Shown: in pieces, positions 1 to 13,062 of the stretch
Numbering within the stretch: position 1 is the first letter of the stretch
Layout of the letters: every line of letters begins with the position of its first letter
NCBI GenBank assembly: GCA_940671915.1
Contig: CALNVZ010002974.1
Location: 20,026,056-20,090,055 of the forward strand
Length of the DNA: 64,000 bases
Source of the DNA: Paracentrotus lividus
Lineage: Eukaryota; Echinodermata; Echinoidea; Camarodonta; Echinidae
Direction of reading: 5' to 3'
The notes under the pieces: model-generated
Database searches by the model: none
Told to the model about the DNA's origin: nothing
Seen by the model: only the letters and a program-made list of their open reading frames with translations
Position numbers and translations under genes: made by a program

Positions 1-2225
1 CTATATAGAAAACAATTGTGTGGCACATTAATTTTGTAAAAAAATAAAAGAAAGGGGAAAATATCAACAAACCCTGTAAAAAGTCGGAATCCAAAGCTTT
101 CATGGTGAAAGAAAACAAATCTTACAATCTTATCTTATCAGTGTGATGTAAAAAACACAATAACATATATGAACGTGCTGCATCCACTTTAAAAATAAAC
201 ATATCTACGTGCTGCATTCCGTTTCAACAAAATATATCCTTGACTTACGTATCAACAGAACTAATTAAAAGCTCGGCAGGGAATGAAAGCAATTACGATT
301 TTCTGCATTACAATTGTTATTTTGACATAATTACGTTGTCAAACACAGACAAGGCCAATCACGACGGGAAAAGTTATAACATACTGTATCATATGTTTTT
401 AGTTGTTTAACCCGTGTTTTAATGTATTTATATTTTTAAGACTAACAGTTCAATTACTCTTATTGCATTCATGAAATCTTTGTCCCACACCGTGTAGTCT
501 TATATTCTGGTTCGAGGAGGTTCAACAATCAAAACCCCTAGGATAGTTAAATTCAAAACACGAAATATTAACTTATTGAAAAAGGATAAACTGCATATAG
601 TCTACTTAAAAATAGAATAATTTGGGTTTTACACATTCTCAATGAACGTGATAAATATACAAGTAAATAGTTGATAAACACATTATTTGTTAAAATGCTT
701 GACATTACCATAAAACAGAATGCGTAAAAATGTAATTTAAACAGTGGTAGAATATAGGATTTCTTGCAATCATGATTACCTGTTCTTTTCGGGGATATAA
801 TAAACATAGATGAAACGTTGATTAATGTCCCATGTAACCAATATACTACTTTTCTGTTTATAATTATGCAAATCTTTAATACATAACGCCAAATGTATTG
901 CAGACAATCCTGATCTCCAGAAACATACATCAGGCGTATCTACTGTCCATTATGCTATCTACGTTAGATATGAGCTTAGTATTTCCCCGGCGGGAGGTGC
1001 TGTCGTTTGAACATAATCAAATCTAATCTAAAAACTTTTAATCTGCAGCAAGGAAGAAATCCTATCAAAAACGGGCCTAACGCAACAACTTTTTAATCAG
1101 AAACGACAGATATGATCCAAGATATGTCACCGAATTTTGGCACAAGACGACCAAGAACTGAATTAGCTTCGAGGCACTTCCAAAAACTGTCGCCAGGAAG
1201 ATCTTTTGCAGTTCTGGGAATTGTTTTCCCCCAGACAGAAATCAATAGACAGTGAGAAAGAGATACGGCGTTGACGCAGCTAATTAATCCTGTCTTCTAT
1301 TAAAAAAAAAAAAAAAAATCAGTCAATACTTATTACTTTGAGGATGTATTACCTGACAATTTTGATCGTTGAAGCCCATGATACAGTTATATGACTGAAG
1401 ACTATAAACTGGATCACCGTAAATGAGTGTTTTATAATTGAACTATAAGACCAAAAATACTTTTGTCTGTATAATCCTGAAGTGATAGTATATGATGTGA
1501 GGTCAACATTTTTATTTTATTTTTACTGTTTTCATACTCGTCAGAAAGCTTTCACTTAGAGTATAATAAGTTGTCATGGAGGAAAAACAATAATTTAAAG
1601 GGATGGACAAAATCTAAATCTATTCAATGAATAGATGAAATAAACACTTGCCCTTTTTTGCCATATAACAAATATATGAGGATGGTAAGTAATAATCTGA
1701 TAGCATCGCAGCAAGCCCGTTTTCTTACGATTATACGCCATTTTGCTCGTACTCCGTTAAACTTCTTATACGGAAATCTACAATGCACAGCGTATATGAA
1801 CGAACGTTATTGCGGGGCGGGCGTACACAGGGGTTTTCATATGAAGACGAGATAACGGGTGCGATATTCAGAGTATAAGTAGCCCCTATGGAGTATTTAT
1901 GAGGAGTGAAATTGGTACGTGCCTGGCATAGTCTCTTACATAGGATACACTCTAGGCGATTATCCTCCCAATAAACTGTGAAGATAGGAGGCAGGGCTAC
2001 AGGTGCACACTCGTGCTAGCTTCCATGATGGCAGTTTATGACTTCCTTCATAAATAGTCTAATTTTGACTCTCTGTCACGTGGCAAATCCTACAGTGCAA
2101 GATGAAATCGTTTAGTTCGAAAAGAAAATTACCCAAGTGAAAGGCAATATATATTAAATAATACTGATTGTGCTATTATTTTACTTTATGGTAATTAATG
2201 CTATTATTTTGTGTTTTCGATACCA
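1..2225. other. AT-rich stretch without recognised gene
   Basis: I see no coding region, RNA gene or mobile-element end here. The open frames (for example minus 568-930) are translations of AT-rich sequence without credible splice flanks. The only simple repeat is a run of 17 A at 1302-1318. The stretch 1080-1260 is a little more GC-rich and looks single-copy, but all frames are broken within about 40 codons. Confidence 0.6.
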
Positions 2226-2655
2226 GGGCCCGTATTCCATAAACTATACTTAAGCAATTTGTCTTAAGTCTATGTATTTTTCTAGGATTTTGTCCAAGGA
2301 AAAAAATTCTTAGCCTTTATACCAAACATGTAAAGCACTTTGTCTGAGGTCAGAAAGCATCAAGCAAAAGTCTGAATTTTATTAATATCGTCATTTTTAA
2401 TTTTTGTGGTCTCAAATGAGCTTGCCATATAATCAACATTAAAGTTAAGCCACTAGGTAGTAGGCTTAAAGTTAGGATAAAATTCTCATTTGTTATGTGC
2501 GATTTGAAGGCGCAATTCCATTTAGATCTAAGAATTTATGCTTCACTAACAAAAATGGGCTTGGACAGAATTCTTAGTAAGGCGTATTTATGGAATACGC
2601 ATTTCAAAGATAAACAAAAATGCTTAAATTTCATGCTTTTATGGAATACGGGCCC
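2226..2655. mobile_element. Short inverted-repeat (MITE-like) element, ~430 bp
   Basis: The left end reads GGGCCCGTATTCCATAAA and the right end carries its reverse complement with one base of offset (TTTATGGAATACGGGCCC). This gives terminal inverted repeats of about 18 bp around a non-coding interior. Elements beginning with GGGCCCGTATTC are a common non-autonomous type in marine invertebrates; that statement is general knowledge, not a search. No transposase is encoded. The minus-strand frame at 2536-2739 is a by-product of the right arm. Confidence 0.7.
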
Positions 2656-2778
2656 AGTGCTTGTAATTTTATAACGTCTTGTTGTGGTTTGCATGCCTCT
2701 GCTTGAAAAAAAAAAAGGATCGATTATACAGATGCACAATGCATATCATTCAATATTATATTCAAGATAGGATTTCCC

Positions 2779-2802
2779 CTTCTCTCTCTCTCTCTCTCTC
2801 TT
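2779..2802. repeat. (CT)n microsatellite
   Basis: About 12 CT dinucleotides lie in an otherwise unremarkable AT-rich stretch (2656-3504) in which I see no gene. A small local tandem of about 20 bp (TTGAGATGTTAAT) recurs near 3375-3418. Confidence 0.85.
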
Positions 2803-3504
2803 TCAGCAATATGTACTGCAATAATATACGGTAGTGTCACTCGTGTAGGTTGGAAATCTAAACTTAAAATGTATTTTACGGCAGGGATTAAATCGTGCTA
2901 AAACTTGTATGCAGTCTTGTCATATGATAACTGGGTTTAACCGAGTAATAAGCAAGTGAAATTTTTCATATGCAAAGTGGAGTCCAAATTTGAAATTCTG
3001 GATTAAAAAACTTTATCATTTATATATATATAAAAAACTGTATGTAAATTATACAAAATGTTGAAATAGAATCATGGTGCCTTGATACTGTCTGGTTCTA
3101 TGAATAAGATACGACAGGCAATAAAAGGCATAATGCATAAAGAATCCAGGGAAAAGGAGAGTGAATAGGAAAAGATTTCTATGAAATATGCCTAGACGCG
3201 GATAAATTAAAAGCGAGCCTCATTGAAATCCCGATAAGGATTTGAAAGGTGAGTGAGATAAAGCAAGGCCATATACGCGTCTAGAGTTCCTTCAAATATT
3301 CACCTTTTTTAATGTCCTGTCTATCTAACAGTATACTCTAACCAGTGAATATACCAATACATCAACATCTGTTGAGATGTTAATTTATATAAATTTATAT
3401 TGAGATGTTAATTCATATGTCTGAAATGGCTTTTATTTGTGTTTACGAGACAATAAATACCATTTGAATAATCGTTACGAATATTAGTCTCACGGCCTCA
3501 CTGA

Positions 3505-4785
3505 ACAGCGCGTCCCAAAAAATGTCCCTCTGATTGGGCGCTAAATAACTTCTATAATAAAGAATTATTGTCAATTGCATATGCATATTTTGAAGGCCCA
3601 CATAATTCTGTGATTCTTGTGAAAAATTCAAATGTTTCGCTTCATTGGTTTTGAATACACAGGCTCTTTTGTAAGAGTAGTAATTTTTGGCCCATTCCAA
3701 GTTTGATGAAAAGGAATTCTTAAAAAAAAATGCCATACATTATTTTGTGCTTCACTTTTATTTCAGTTTAACAACTGTGATGTTCATGCTTTTTGTTTTC
3801 AAGGAGCAATGCCATATCTTATTGGCTGCGAGTCGAGACTAGTTCGCAATTTGAGTCTCGAGAGCTGTGGAGATGTCTCCTGAGTCTCCGGAGAGGTGGG
3901 TTGAAATTGAAATAAAATTCTTTAAAAAAATAGTTTTTCCAGTTGCTAGCTGCAGTCAACCTGACATCGCCGATACTCTTTTGTTTACTAATGATACACA
4001 AAATCGGTCGCGACTAGTTCACGACTCCAGTCTCTGTAGTCTTGAAGACGTCTTCTGGGTCTCCAAGGAGTCACCCATAAAAATAAATTAAAAGACTTTG
4101 AAAAAAAAAGCGCCTTGCTTGCTTGTATTACAAAAGTGTAAAAATTCTTTGGAAATAATCTAACATGTTTTTTTCAAAGTCATCTAATTGATTTTTGGAA
4201 GCGACTCCCTGGAGACCCAGAAGACGTCGCGGCGACGTCTTCAAAATTACAGAGACTGGAGTCGCGAATATAGTTGCGACCGATTTTGTGTATCACTAAT
4301 AGACAAAAGAGTATAGGCGATGTTAGGTTGACTGCAGATATGAATGTAAAAACTGTTGTTTTTTTTTTAGAATTTTATTTCAATTTCCACCCACCTCTCC
4401 GGAGACTGAGGAGACATCTCCACGACTCTCGAGACTCAAATCGCGAACTAGTCTAGACTCATGGCCAATAAGATATGGCATTGGTCCTTGAAAACAAAAG
4501 CATGAACACCACAGTTGTTAAACTGAAATAAAAGTGAAGCATAGAATAATGTATGGCAATTTATAATGTATTCCTTTTCATCAAACTTGGAATGGGCCAA
4601 AAATGACTACTCTAAATACAAAAGAGCCTGTGTATTCTAAACCAATGAAGCGAAACGTTTGAAATTTTCACAAGAATAACAGAATTATGTGGGCTTTCAA
4701 AATATGCATATGAAATTGGCAATAATTCTTTATTATAGAAATTATTTAGGTCCCAATCAGAGGGACATTTTTTGGGACGCTCTGT
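3505..4785. mobile_element. Foldback element, ~1.28 kb, with ~600-bp inverted arms
   Basis: The left arm (about 3505-4110) is repeated in inverse orientation as the right arm (about 4165-4785), leaving roughly 50 bp of unpaired centre. The outer tips are ACAGCGCGTCCC on the left and GGGACGCTCTGT on the right, which are complementary apart from one base. The arms contain matching GAGTCTCGAGA-like and GACGTCTTC-like blocks. The arms differ by scattered substitutions and short indels, so this is an old copy. The open frames inside on both strands mirror each other because the arms are complementary, and I do not consider them genes. This is a non-autonomous DNA element or a solo foldback; its family is not assigned. 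Confidence 0.75.
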
Positions 4786-4894
4786 ATATTTAAATGAAGA
4801 CACGGTATGAATTCTTTATTATAGAAATTATTTAGGTCCCAATCAGAGGGACATTTTTTTGGGACGCGCTGTATATTTAAATGAAGAAACGGTA
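4724..4894. repeat. Tandem duplication of the foldback element's right tip (86-bp period)
   Basis: The terminal part of the right arm, from ATTCTTTATTATAG through GGGACGC and the adjacent TATATTTAAATGAAGA flank, occurs twice in direct orientation with a period of 86 bp. The repeated unit includes flanking DNA, so the duplication happened after insertion or by rolling/slippage at the element end. The second copy has one extra T in the T-run and GCGC in place of GC at the tip. Confidence 0.8.
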
Positions 4895-6844
4895 TGATAA
4901 CACAATGACCAGGTAACAACTGAAGATATATGAAAGTATCATACAGAATAATAAGTGTTAAAATGGTAAATATCAGCTCCAATGAAACAATTATTCATTT
5001 GTTCATTTCATTTGACAGAGCAATTTATTTTTGATCGAGCAATTATTCTACATAGACTACCCCAGCTAATGACATTGACATTGTTCCAAGGCGCCAGTGT
5101 ATTTCATTTATACAGTTGAATGAATCTCAAATGACCCACAGCGGAATAATTATGGATTATAATATATATATTAATAGTAATTTCAGATCCGGAGTATAGG
5201 TCTTAAGTTCGTGCAGAGCAATGAATATTCTCTATGACATTTGTATCAATAACGTAATGAATCGAAGTGAAAGACAAGGGATTATCCTCTCTGAGAAGAA
5301 AAGAATTAGTACATTTTGAATTAATAAAACGGCAAGTAAATCCAGGGAGCCCGAATTTTAATTATCATATAATAAACTCTATATTTTTATGAAGATTAGG
5401 CACAGAGCTTTTATGTCACATGGGACTTCTTTGTATTTTGGTTATGAATGAGTTCATCAATAAGTAGTCAATGCAGATAATACATCACATAGTATTCATT
5501 TTGTCATGACATATGCAAAATCACGAAAAAAAAAAAACCCAACTAAATCATAATGATTGAATGTTGAAATATATGAAACATTGAAGAAAGTATACCCACT
5601 GCAAATATGTTTTTACCGAATACGATAACATAACTCTTGTTTGTCCTATTCATACAAACCATATTCCAAATAATATTATATAATAAGAGAAATATGAGGG
5701 TTGTTATAGATTTCCTGCAAATACTCCTACCTACTGGTTATGTCATTAAACCACTCGAGGTACCAGAACAGAATATCATCTGAAAATTGATTTTAGTCTG
5801 ATGTAAATCAAGTATCGTTAGGTCATTGACCAAATCACTGATCACAATCTTCTTCTTGTCATTTCGACTGAACGTCACACCGAAGAGAGGAGAGGGGAGG
5901 GGTGGTAATTTATTTCATGATCACCATCTAACTTTTTCCAAAACAACGGCACACTCGGTGATTGCAAGCTTCATCTAAAATGCATGAAGTACAATAAATT
6001 GAAATTGTATGGAGCAAATCATGTGGAGGAATGGATCGCCAGACTGGAAGCAAAGAGCAAGTGCATTGATATAATGTAGAGGTTCTTCGTTTGAATGGTG
6101 TAACCTTTTCCGCGAAAAGGGCACTTGTTGAATAATGCAAGAAAATAAACATTTTTTTTAGGGGCGATTGTCTCGTAATATATGCATGGTTATGGGTAAA
6201 TACAGCAACGTAAATATAAATCCTCATAATATAACAACAATACTGTTTATAACCTTTGGGAATTCCGTTGAATTTTTACCATACGCATACATACACATGC
6301 ATATTACAAATATAATTTGTTATGTGTATAGATTGAAATAAAAATAATTATAGAGACACAGTCTCTACTATGAACATGTGGTGTGGAGACACACCTAAAC
6401 TTATTTACCTGCTGTAATATAGTGATTGTTGTTTTATGTACCTTACTGTCAAAAGAAATGGTAATTTTACTGGGTCGTCCAAAATATCTACAGTAAGCCT
6501 ACATAATATATTTGAAACATGAACTCATAAACCCTGATGTTTTTTTCCTCTCTTCAAATGTAACCAATTAAAGAAGTATCAGTATAAATATATCCTTTTC
6601 TGATGTATTGAATGAAGATGGATAGAGATCCCTTTGAAGAACACACATCATATTTCCATTAAAAGCATCAATCATTCAAAAAGCCAAAGTCCCCTCTCCG
6701 CAAATGAAGTATCGCATTTTGGGGGCTGACAAGTAATCCTGCATTTTCTATTTGTTATCGTAGTCGGGATTTCTAATGCTTCGTTTGCATGCTTAATCTT
6801 CTTCTCAATATGCGAGCACTCATACACAAAATCACACACACCAG

Positions 6845-6884
<40 letters not shown>

Positions 6885-9089
6885 AAACCTACACTACTGT
6901 TACTCCATATGTTTCAACTCAAGACAGTGAAATGTTTGAATGTGCAAAGGAAAGGAAAGAAAGAAGAGAGAGAGAAAAAAATCAAGAGATAAAGGTGCAG
7001 ATACAGGTCGAAGAACTCGTTTGGGATGAAAAATAAATTGCTCTAAATTACGCATTTTTGATGCTGAAATAATCTTCCTTTGGCATGGTGGGAAGAAGTG
7101 AAAACATTTTTCTTTTCCTATAACGATACCGTAAAAGAACGGGAAAGGGGTACATTGGGTTTGGCCCCCTGTTCGTTGGCCGTAATGTTCATGGTACTTA
7201 CATGTATTTGTTTTCTTCTTTAGAAATTAAAAAAGAAAGAGAGAAAAGAAAAATTCCAGGAAACAAACAACGAATCCCATCCCATTAATAGGAGTAAAGG
7301 TAAGGGAGCCCTGATATAAATTATAGTATTTTTTTTTATTTTATAAAGAAACATCTGTGGTCGTGTTCATTAAAACTAATGAAAATAATATTCACCATTT
7401 TGACTAAACTCATATATATAAATATTCTTTTTTCTTTGAAAGTATTCTTCATCCGATAAGGTGAGAATCTTAAAGGGATTAAGTAGCTTTAAAAACAAGA
7501 GCAATTATATCAAGATTAATAAAATTATATTGATCCAACAGTAAAAACAAACTACTGAAAGTTTCAGATCAAATGGAAGTCATTTACTACCTTAAAACAG
7601 TGTAACAAACAATGCCAAGCATACAGCCGAACACAAGTACCCTCTGCTGATAGGTGCACCAGGCCGCTAGAGACGGGGGACTTTACAACAGGAAATGGGT
7701 GTGTGGAAAAGCACATGGTTTTATAAACCATCCGGTGTCGGTTTATTAATTTTGAGTATGAAATCATTGATATCTCGAAGGTAAAGCAAGCAATTAGCTT
7801 GCAATTTTGAAGAGATACCAGACTGACCTAAGTGTTTATAATTATGTTGGCAAAATAAGCTAAATCGAATGAATGTGATTTGAATACCATTCAATGTTAC
7901 TGCATCCCTTTAAGAACATTTTTTATTAATCAGTATATTTTTTTAACAGTTTTAATGTTTCAGTACTTTGTATTAACATGGCAATACTACAGAAAGGTTA
8001 AAAACACACACGATAAAGGGAAACCTGAAAAGTGATCATCATATCCAATACGATGTCAACATACGGACACAAATAATAGAAGCGCATCATGTTATGCCTG
8101 GATATCCAACGTATGGTCTTCTGGGAAAAGAATTCCTTTTTCAGGGATCTTCAAAACTCGTATCACTGTCTTTCGTTTTTTTCCCTTCATTTATTATAGT
8201 GCGCACTTCATCAAATATTTTCTTCTGGGCTGTCGTGGCTATGGATGGCCCCTTAGGCGAACTACATGTGTGCTGTATAACGAAGAAGAGCTGCAGATAA
8301 AGGCAAAAACAAACCATTCTTCCATAGGAACAGACACAGCATCTTGGATAAACGTGAGTGGGTTTGATATACTATAAAACATTGCAGTGATAAAAAGCAT
8401 AAAAAGAAACTCAATACGTTGGCCGCGGTGACGCCTTCTGCTTTTTATTGAAGGAAGCAACGACAAATGCAAAGACTCCTGATTTATCAGTGCCAAATTT
8501 CATCGACAATAGTAATTCATTGTTATGAGCATATGTCCTTTTAATATGAAAGTTATTGTGCGTGAATTCTATGTAGGTTCAGTGCTAATATTAAATTCAT
8601 CCCTTGCCAAACAAAATAGTGTCTCATGGTCAATGTTATAATAAAGGATAAGGCATATATAGGTCGTCTGACCTCAACATATCTACTTCTTTTTCCCTGT
8701 GGGAAATGATAATAAAGATGCCTAATGGACAAGTTTATAAATGGATTTATAAGTAATAAAACTTATTATCGTAAATCATATCATGAAATAATAATAGCGA
8801 TTTTCATGGGGAACATTTAAAATGTTACAAATTATCATGTTATTGGCTTTAATCTGAACAATTTCTTTAGTCCTATTGAAAAAAAAAAATAGAAAAAAAA
8901 AATATTATGAACATTGCAAGTTAACACCTTCAACCTGTTCAAGTTCGCCCTAACTTTAAAAGAATATTAAATGTATACAATTGTTTCTTTTTATACAATT
9001 CAGCATCTTCATTAATCATAAAAATTTGTTTGACATTCGTATATTGGCCATTATGCTGATTGCAGAATTTGATTTTTACAAATTTATTT
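4895..9089. other. AT-rich stretch without recognised gene
   Basis: No transposon ends or credible exons were found apart from the (CA)n array listed separately. The frames at minus 5928-6227, minus 7564-7767, plus 8094-8300 and minus 8239-8496 have no matching acceptor/donor pair that keeps the frame. Around 7640-7740 and 8400-8500 the GC content rises slightly and the sequence looks single-copy. Confidence 0.55.
6850..6883. repeat. (CA)n microsatellite
   Basis: About 17 CA dinucleotides follow a short GCGCGC run. The Cys/Val- and Thr/His-repeat frames that cross it on the two strands are artefacts of the dinucleotide. Confidence 0.9.
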
Positions 9090-9790
9090 TTGCATAAAGT
9101 AAAATAAAGCACTATTTCCAGTCCAATATATTTGTAAGATCTTCATCGTTACAAAATGATCCCTTCAAAAAAGTTAAACTCGACTTCAGGCCTTGATAAC
9201 ATTTTGAGGTGTTTAGTAAAAAAAAAAATAAAAAAATAAAAAATGAATAAAAATAAAAATAAGTAAATGCATATTTTCTATTGTATTTACACAATGCATT
9301 TTGCAACTTTTCATTTTGCCTGGTATTCATGAATTTCGTTGATATCGCCATGGCAAATAGGGTATAAAAAAAGAGAACTTTTTAATGGTATAAACATAAA
9401 TAATGATTAATACCCACATTCATTTCTTGTGGAACTTTAATTCAAGATATAATTTTCGCTTGGCCTTGTACCGTTTCACTGAAAAGAAAATAACTTTTTT
9501 TGATGGTATGACCATTAAGAATGATTAAAACGCCCCTAAAAGTTATCTAGCTATAATAATGCATTTTGCGACTTTTTGTTTATCACAATTCTCCATATTC
9601 AGATATTTTTGTGTATTGAAACATGACGTCATTATTACAAATAGGATATTAAATAAAAGAAGAATAAATGAACTTTCCAATGGTTTAAACATCGCGAAAA
9701 AAAGTGTCCCAAAAAGTTATCAGGGTTCAGCCTTGAATAGCGGAACTTTCAGTTTTGAGGGGCTTATTCATAATGTGAACAATTTCTGAT
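9090..9790. repeat. Degenerate direct repeats
   Basis: Several blocks recur with substantial divergence. AATGCATTTTGC begins segments at about 9294 and 9558. GAACTTT..AATGGT.TAAACAT occurs near 9377 and 9671. AAAAAGTTA..TTCAG.CTTGA occurs near 9175 and 9712. The pattern suggests an old repeat of roughly 0.25-0.5 kb that has been duplicated and eroded. No coding content is evident. Confidence 0.5.
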
Positions 9791-9797
9791 ATCAATT

Positions 9798-9801
<4 letters not shown>

Positions 9802-9868
<67 letters not shown>
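9802..9868. repeat. (TA)n microsatellite
   Basis: An uninterrupted AT/TA array of about 33 dinucleotides, immediately preceded by a short duplication of ATCAATTTCTGAT. The Ile/Tyr-repeat frame across it on the minus strand is not a gene. Confidence 0.9.
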
Positions 9869-9869
<1 letters not shown>

Positions 9870-10230
9870 TGCATATGGGTACGAGTAATATTGTGTGGGA
9901 GTAAGCGTGTGATTCCATTAGTATCGAGTCAATGCGTATGGTATCATAGCAAACTCGTTTAAATATGGAATTGTATGGATTTTATAGTTTACTTGCTTTT
10001 CATTTCATGTAAATAGCACTATAAGATAATCACATCCACCATATTTTGCTCAAGTTTGTTTGCCTTAGGGATTGAGTCAGGATGACACAGTTATATCCAC
10101 GTAAGACGTGTCCATATTTAAATATTGAATCTGATCATGAAGGAAAAAATACAGAAATGGAAAACACATAGGGTACAAATATGGGCCAGCAGAAAATATG
10201 GGCCACCTGAACCAAATCATGTCGTGACCG

Positions 10231-10254
10231 TCGACCGGTGACCGGTGACCGGTG
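10231..10254. repeat. ACCGGTG heptamer tandem repeat
   Basis: About three copies of a 7-bp GACCGGT unit sit inside the outer nested element. The CpG-containing unit is unusual in this AT-rich setting. Confidence 0.75.
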
Positions 10255-10659
10255 TGAGCGCCATAATGTTGTTCATATGAACTGTATACAAAAATCTATC
10301 ATCGTGAGAGCATCTGATGCCAAAATTTCTCTGAGAAAATTGCTAAAAACCAACAAAGTAGCTAAAACTTACTGCAATTTTTTACCCTGATGTAAAATTT
10401 GCTATTTCACAGAATGTGATGGTGAAAGAGTGTTTGAGGGGGTAACCTCAATTGTTTGTATATTTAGTAAGCTTATAGTTTCATTTTGATCATACTAGCG
10501 TGTACATGTCAATTTGTTGTAGTGAAGGGGTGCTATGTGGCATTGAATACTAAAGGGACTATTTTTAACAAGCCTCATTTGTGCTTTTTATATTCCCGCC
10601 ACAATTGTATGAACTAAGAAGACAAATTGTTTGTAATATGTTTTTAATGTGGAAATAAA

Positions 10660-10684
10660 TGAATGAAGGAATGAATGAATGAAT
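10660..10684. repeat. (GAAT)n microsatellite
   Basis: Five to six GAAT/TGAA tetramers lie just left of the inner element end at 10709. Confidence 0.8.
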
Positions 10685-11057
10685 GCTTGCCTGACATTGC
10701 AACATCAGTGCAGGTAATATGGGCCGTCCAAAAATGGCGGAAATGATTCTGTTACTTAGGATTGGGATAAGGCATCAATCTCTTTGCTACGATTTTTTGG
10801 GGTATATTCACAGTGTATAATCAATATAAATAACTTATTGTAGGCCTATATTGATTTGTATAATGAAAATAATATTTAAATAATATTAAAAAAGAAATAA
10901 TATACAAAATACAAGACAATGAGATATATAGTCAAAGTATTTACTGAAGGGTCTTATAATTTCAAATGATATCTGAAAGTTAATGATTTTCAACATTTTA
11001 AGCAAATTTCAGACATATTAGAGTCATTGTATTTTTTAAAAAATACATTAAATACAT

Positions 11058-11095
11058 GTGCCCATATTACCTGCACATGCAGGTAATATGGGCAC
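11058..11095. repeat. Near-perfect palindrome at the junction of two element ends
   Basis: The 18-bp arms GTGCCCATATTACCTGCA and its exact reverse complement are separated by only two bases (CA). The palindrome arises because the right end of one short element abuts the left end of the next. It would form a stable cruciform or hairpin. Confidence 0.85.
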
Positions 11096-11286
11096 TTTGG
11101 TGATGACGGCAACATTTGAATATTGCAGACAGGGGGGTTGGTGATAATTGTTTTTCTTCACAATAAAAGTTAGAGCAGTAGTTATTGATTCATATAAACA
11201 AAGATTAGACTGCGTGTCATTTTGTAATTTTATGCAAATTAGGCAAATGTGCTTAGGGGGCCCATATTACCTGCATGTACCCTATG

Positions 11287-12213
11287 CCAACTTTATATTT
11301 TTTTTAACGCTAACAATAAAAACTGCTGCGAGTCCAATAACGCATATACATGCTACCAATATAAAATGGTACTCTTGCATTACGATTATGTTTCCTTCCA
11401 ATCTTATTGGTTCTTCACTAACATGCTACACAACAATCGACAAATATATACAGTTTGAGTATAAAAACACACATAAAGAGTAATGTTGAATAATTTTACG
11501 GTTCGATATACGCACAAGGATTGAAGTAGCAGGTTTCTAGCTAAATAATCACTGTATAAAATATGCACTGCTTAAAATATCTTACATTTTGTTAAAAAAA
11601 TAAAAATAAAAAAATGAAAAATAAGTTGTGTTTTTAAATACGAAATACATCATGACTTAAAAACTTTATCACGTAGAAAATTTTGCCAGAAACATATTAA
11701 TTCCCTCTTAAAAGGGTAAAATTAAAATTTGTAAATATCAGAAGGGGAAGACCTAAACGAATTTGGCATTTTCAGGTTTCCTGCCATATCATTCGCTTTT
11801 CAGTACTAACGAACTGTTTACCACTTGCATTTCAACTGCACAATATAAAATCATGAAGTCATAGCTATACATGTAGTGTGGAAAACATGGCAATCAGTAA
11901 TTCACGAGGGATGTAGCGATTTCTAAAAAAGGAATTTTCGCGCTTGCGATTTCTAGCGCAAGACCTTAATTGGTTTTCTTTTACATCCTTTGAGAGTCTC
12001 TATAGTGTGGTCAACTCTATGGTTTTCCATTACCGTTAGAGAGTGATGCTCAGAATACAGCGCATAATCCTCAAACAAATAAGCATTTTTTTTTCAAGCG
12101 AAAAGCGGCACATTTGTGTTGAATATTATTAGTTCCAAGAGTAACTGGATATGATGGTATGCTGGCTCTATTGATATTTGGTTGTAAAATTTGAGAGGTA
12201 AACATATTTTTGT
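11287..12213. other. AT-rich stretch without recognised gene
   Basis: No coding or repeat structure is evident beyond A/T runs. The stretch 11890-12060 is less AT-rich, but all frames are interrupted. Confidence 0.5.
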
Positions 12214-12722
12214 GAGTGTGTTCAATGTCCAGTTTCAAATTTATACGCCAACATGAATCATGATACAAAACGCAAACACAAAACGCTGATATAAAGAAAA
12301 ACAAAAGGGTGTTCATTGTCCCCCATCGCCGGTCGTAAAAATAAACGTGTTTCAAATCTCAATTAAAATTTAAACGCCGAAAATTTAAACGCCGAAAAAG
12401 ATGCGTTTACAAACACAATCGGCTTCAATTTTACGACCTTGAGCATCGCGATTGCAACGAAATGCGACATTGAACAGGATTGAGTTTTCAAACGTGTTTA
12501 AATGTGCTCTCGCAATGGAAGCTTCCGGTGCAATTGAAAAAAGGAGAAGATATTTGTTTTTTGAGAGTGGGGAATTTAAAGACGATCGACGTATAAACAC
12601 GTTTAAATTTTGGACACTGAACGGTGCACCGTTGATCGCGTTTGTGTTTGAGTTTTGTCATTGCGTTTTGTATCATGATTCATGTTGGCGTATAAATTTG
12701 AAACTGGACATTGAACACACTC
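12214..12722. mobile_element. 509-bp element with exact 62-bp terminal inverted repeats
   Basis: Positions 12214-12275 and 12661-12722 are reverse complements at every one of 62 positions, beginning GAGTGTGTTCAATGTCCAG. Arms that match exactly imply a recent insertion or recent homogenisation. The interior is richer in CpG and holds repeated AATTTAAACGCCGAAAA blocks near 12361-12400 plus a palindromic CGGTGCACCG near 12622. The plus-strand frame 12452-12865 starts inside and runs out through the right arm; it shows no domain, and I treat it as accidental. A diverged relative lies at 20534-20755. Non-autonomous; family not assigned. Confidence 0.8.
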
Positions 12723-13062
12723 TTAGAGTATTGTTGCACATCATTTCTTGGGATTTGTTTACAGTTAGGATTTATATAGATAGTCTGTATGCATCTTTAT
12801 TTTATATTTATATATATGTATCATTTAAAAGTATAATCATGTACATTTATATTTTATTATATTAATTAACATGATGTTAATTGTAACGAATTAATCTTTT
12901 TTTTACAAAGCAACATACATAAGGAAATAGTTATTTTATCTTAAAAATCACATATATCAAATAACACAACTGATTGCGTGATAGGACTGTTACAATATTT
13001 GGTTCGTCAGAGTTTATTCACGTACTAAATGTTAAAGTTTTACATCAGATACATATGGAGAG

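Larger units (their letters stand above)
10167..11286. mobile_element. Nested elements sharing an AGGTAATATGGGC terminal motif
   Basis: The outer ends are CATAGGGTAC..AATATGGGCC at 10167-10187 and, inverted, at 11258-11286. Inside, TGCAGGTAATATGGGC begins at 10709 and its inverse ends at 11075. A second copy starts at 11078 and its inverse ends at 11275. This can be read as one ~1.1-kb element with internal copies of its own end, or as two short elements (about 367 and 198 bp) inserted head to tail inside a third. The plus-strand frame 11148-11483 runs across the last element and carries no recognisable domain. No transposase is visible. Confidence 0.65.

Noticed and set aside
12452..12865. 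137-codon plus-strand frame
   Set aside because: It starts inside the 509-bp inverted-repeat element, passes through its right arm and ends in AT-rich flank. The peptide tail is low complexity.
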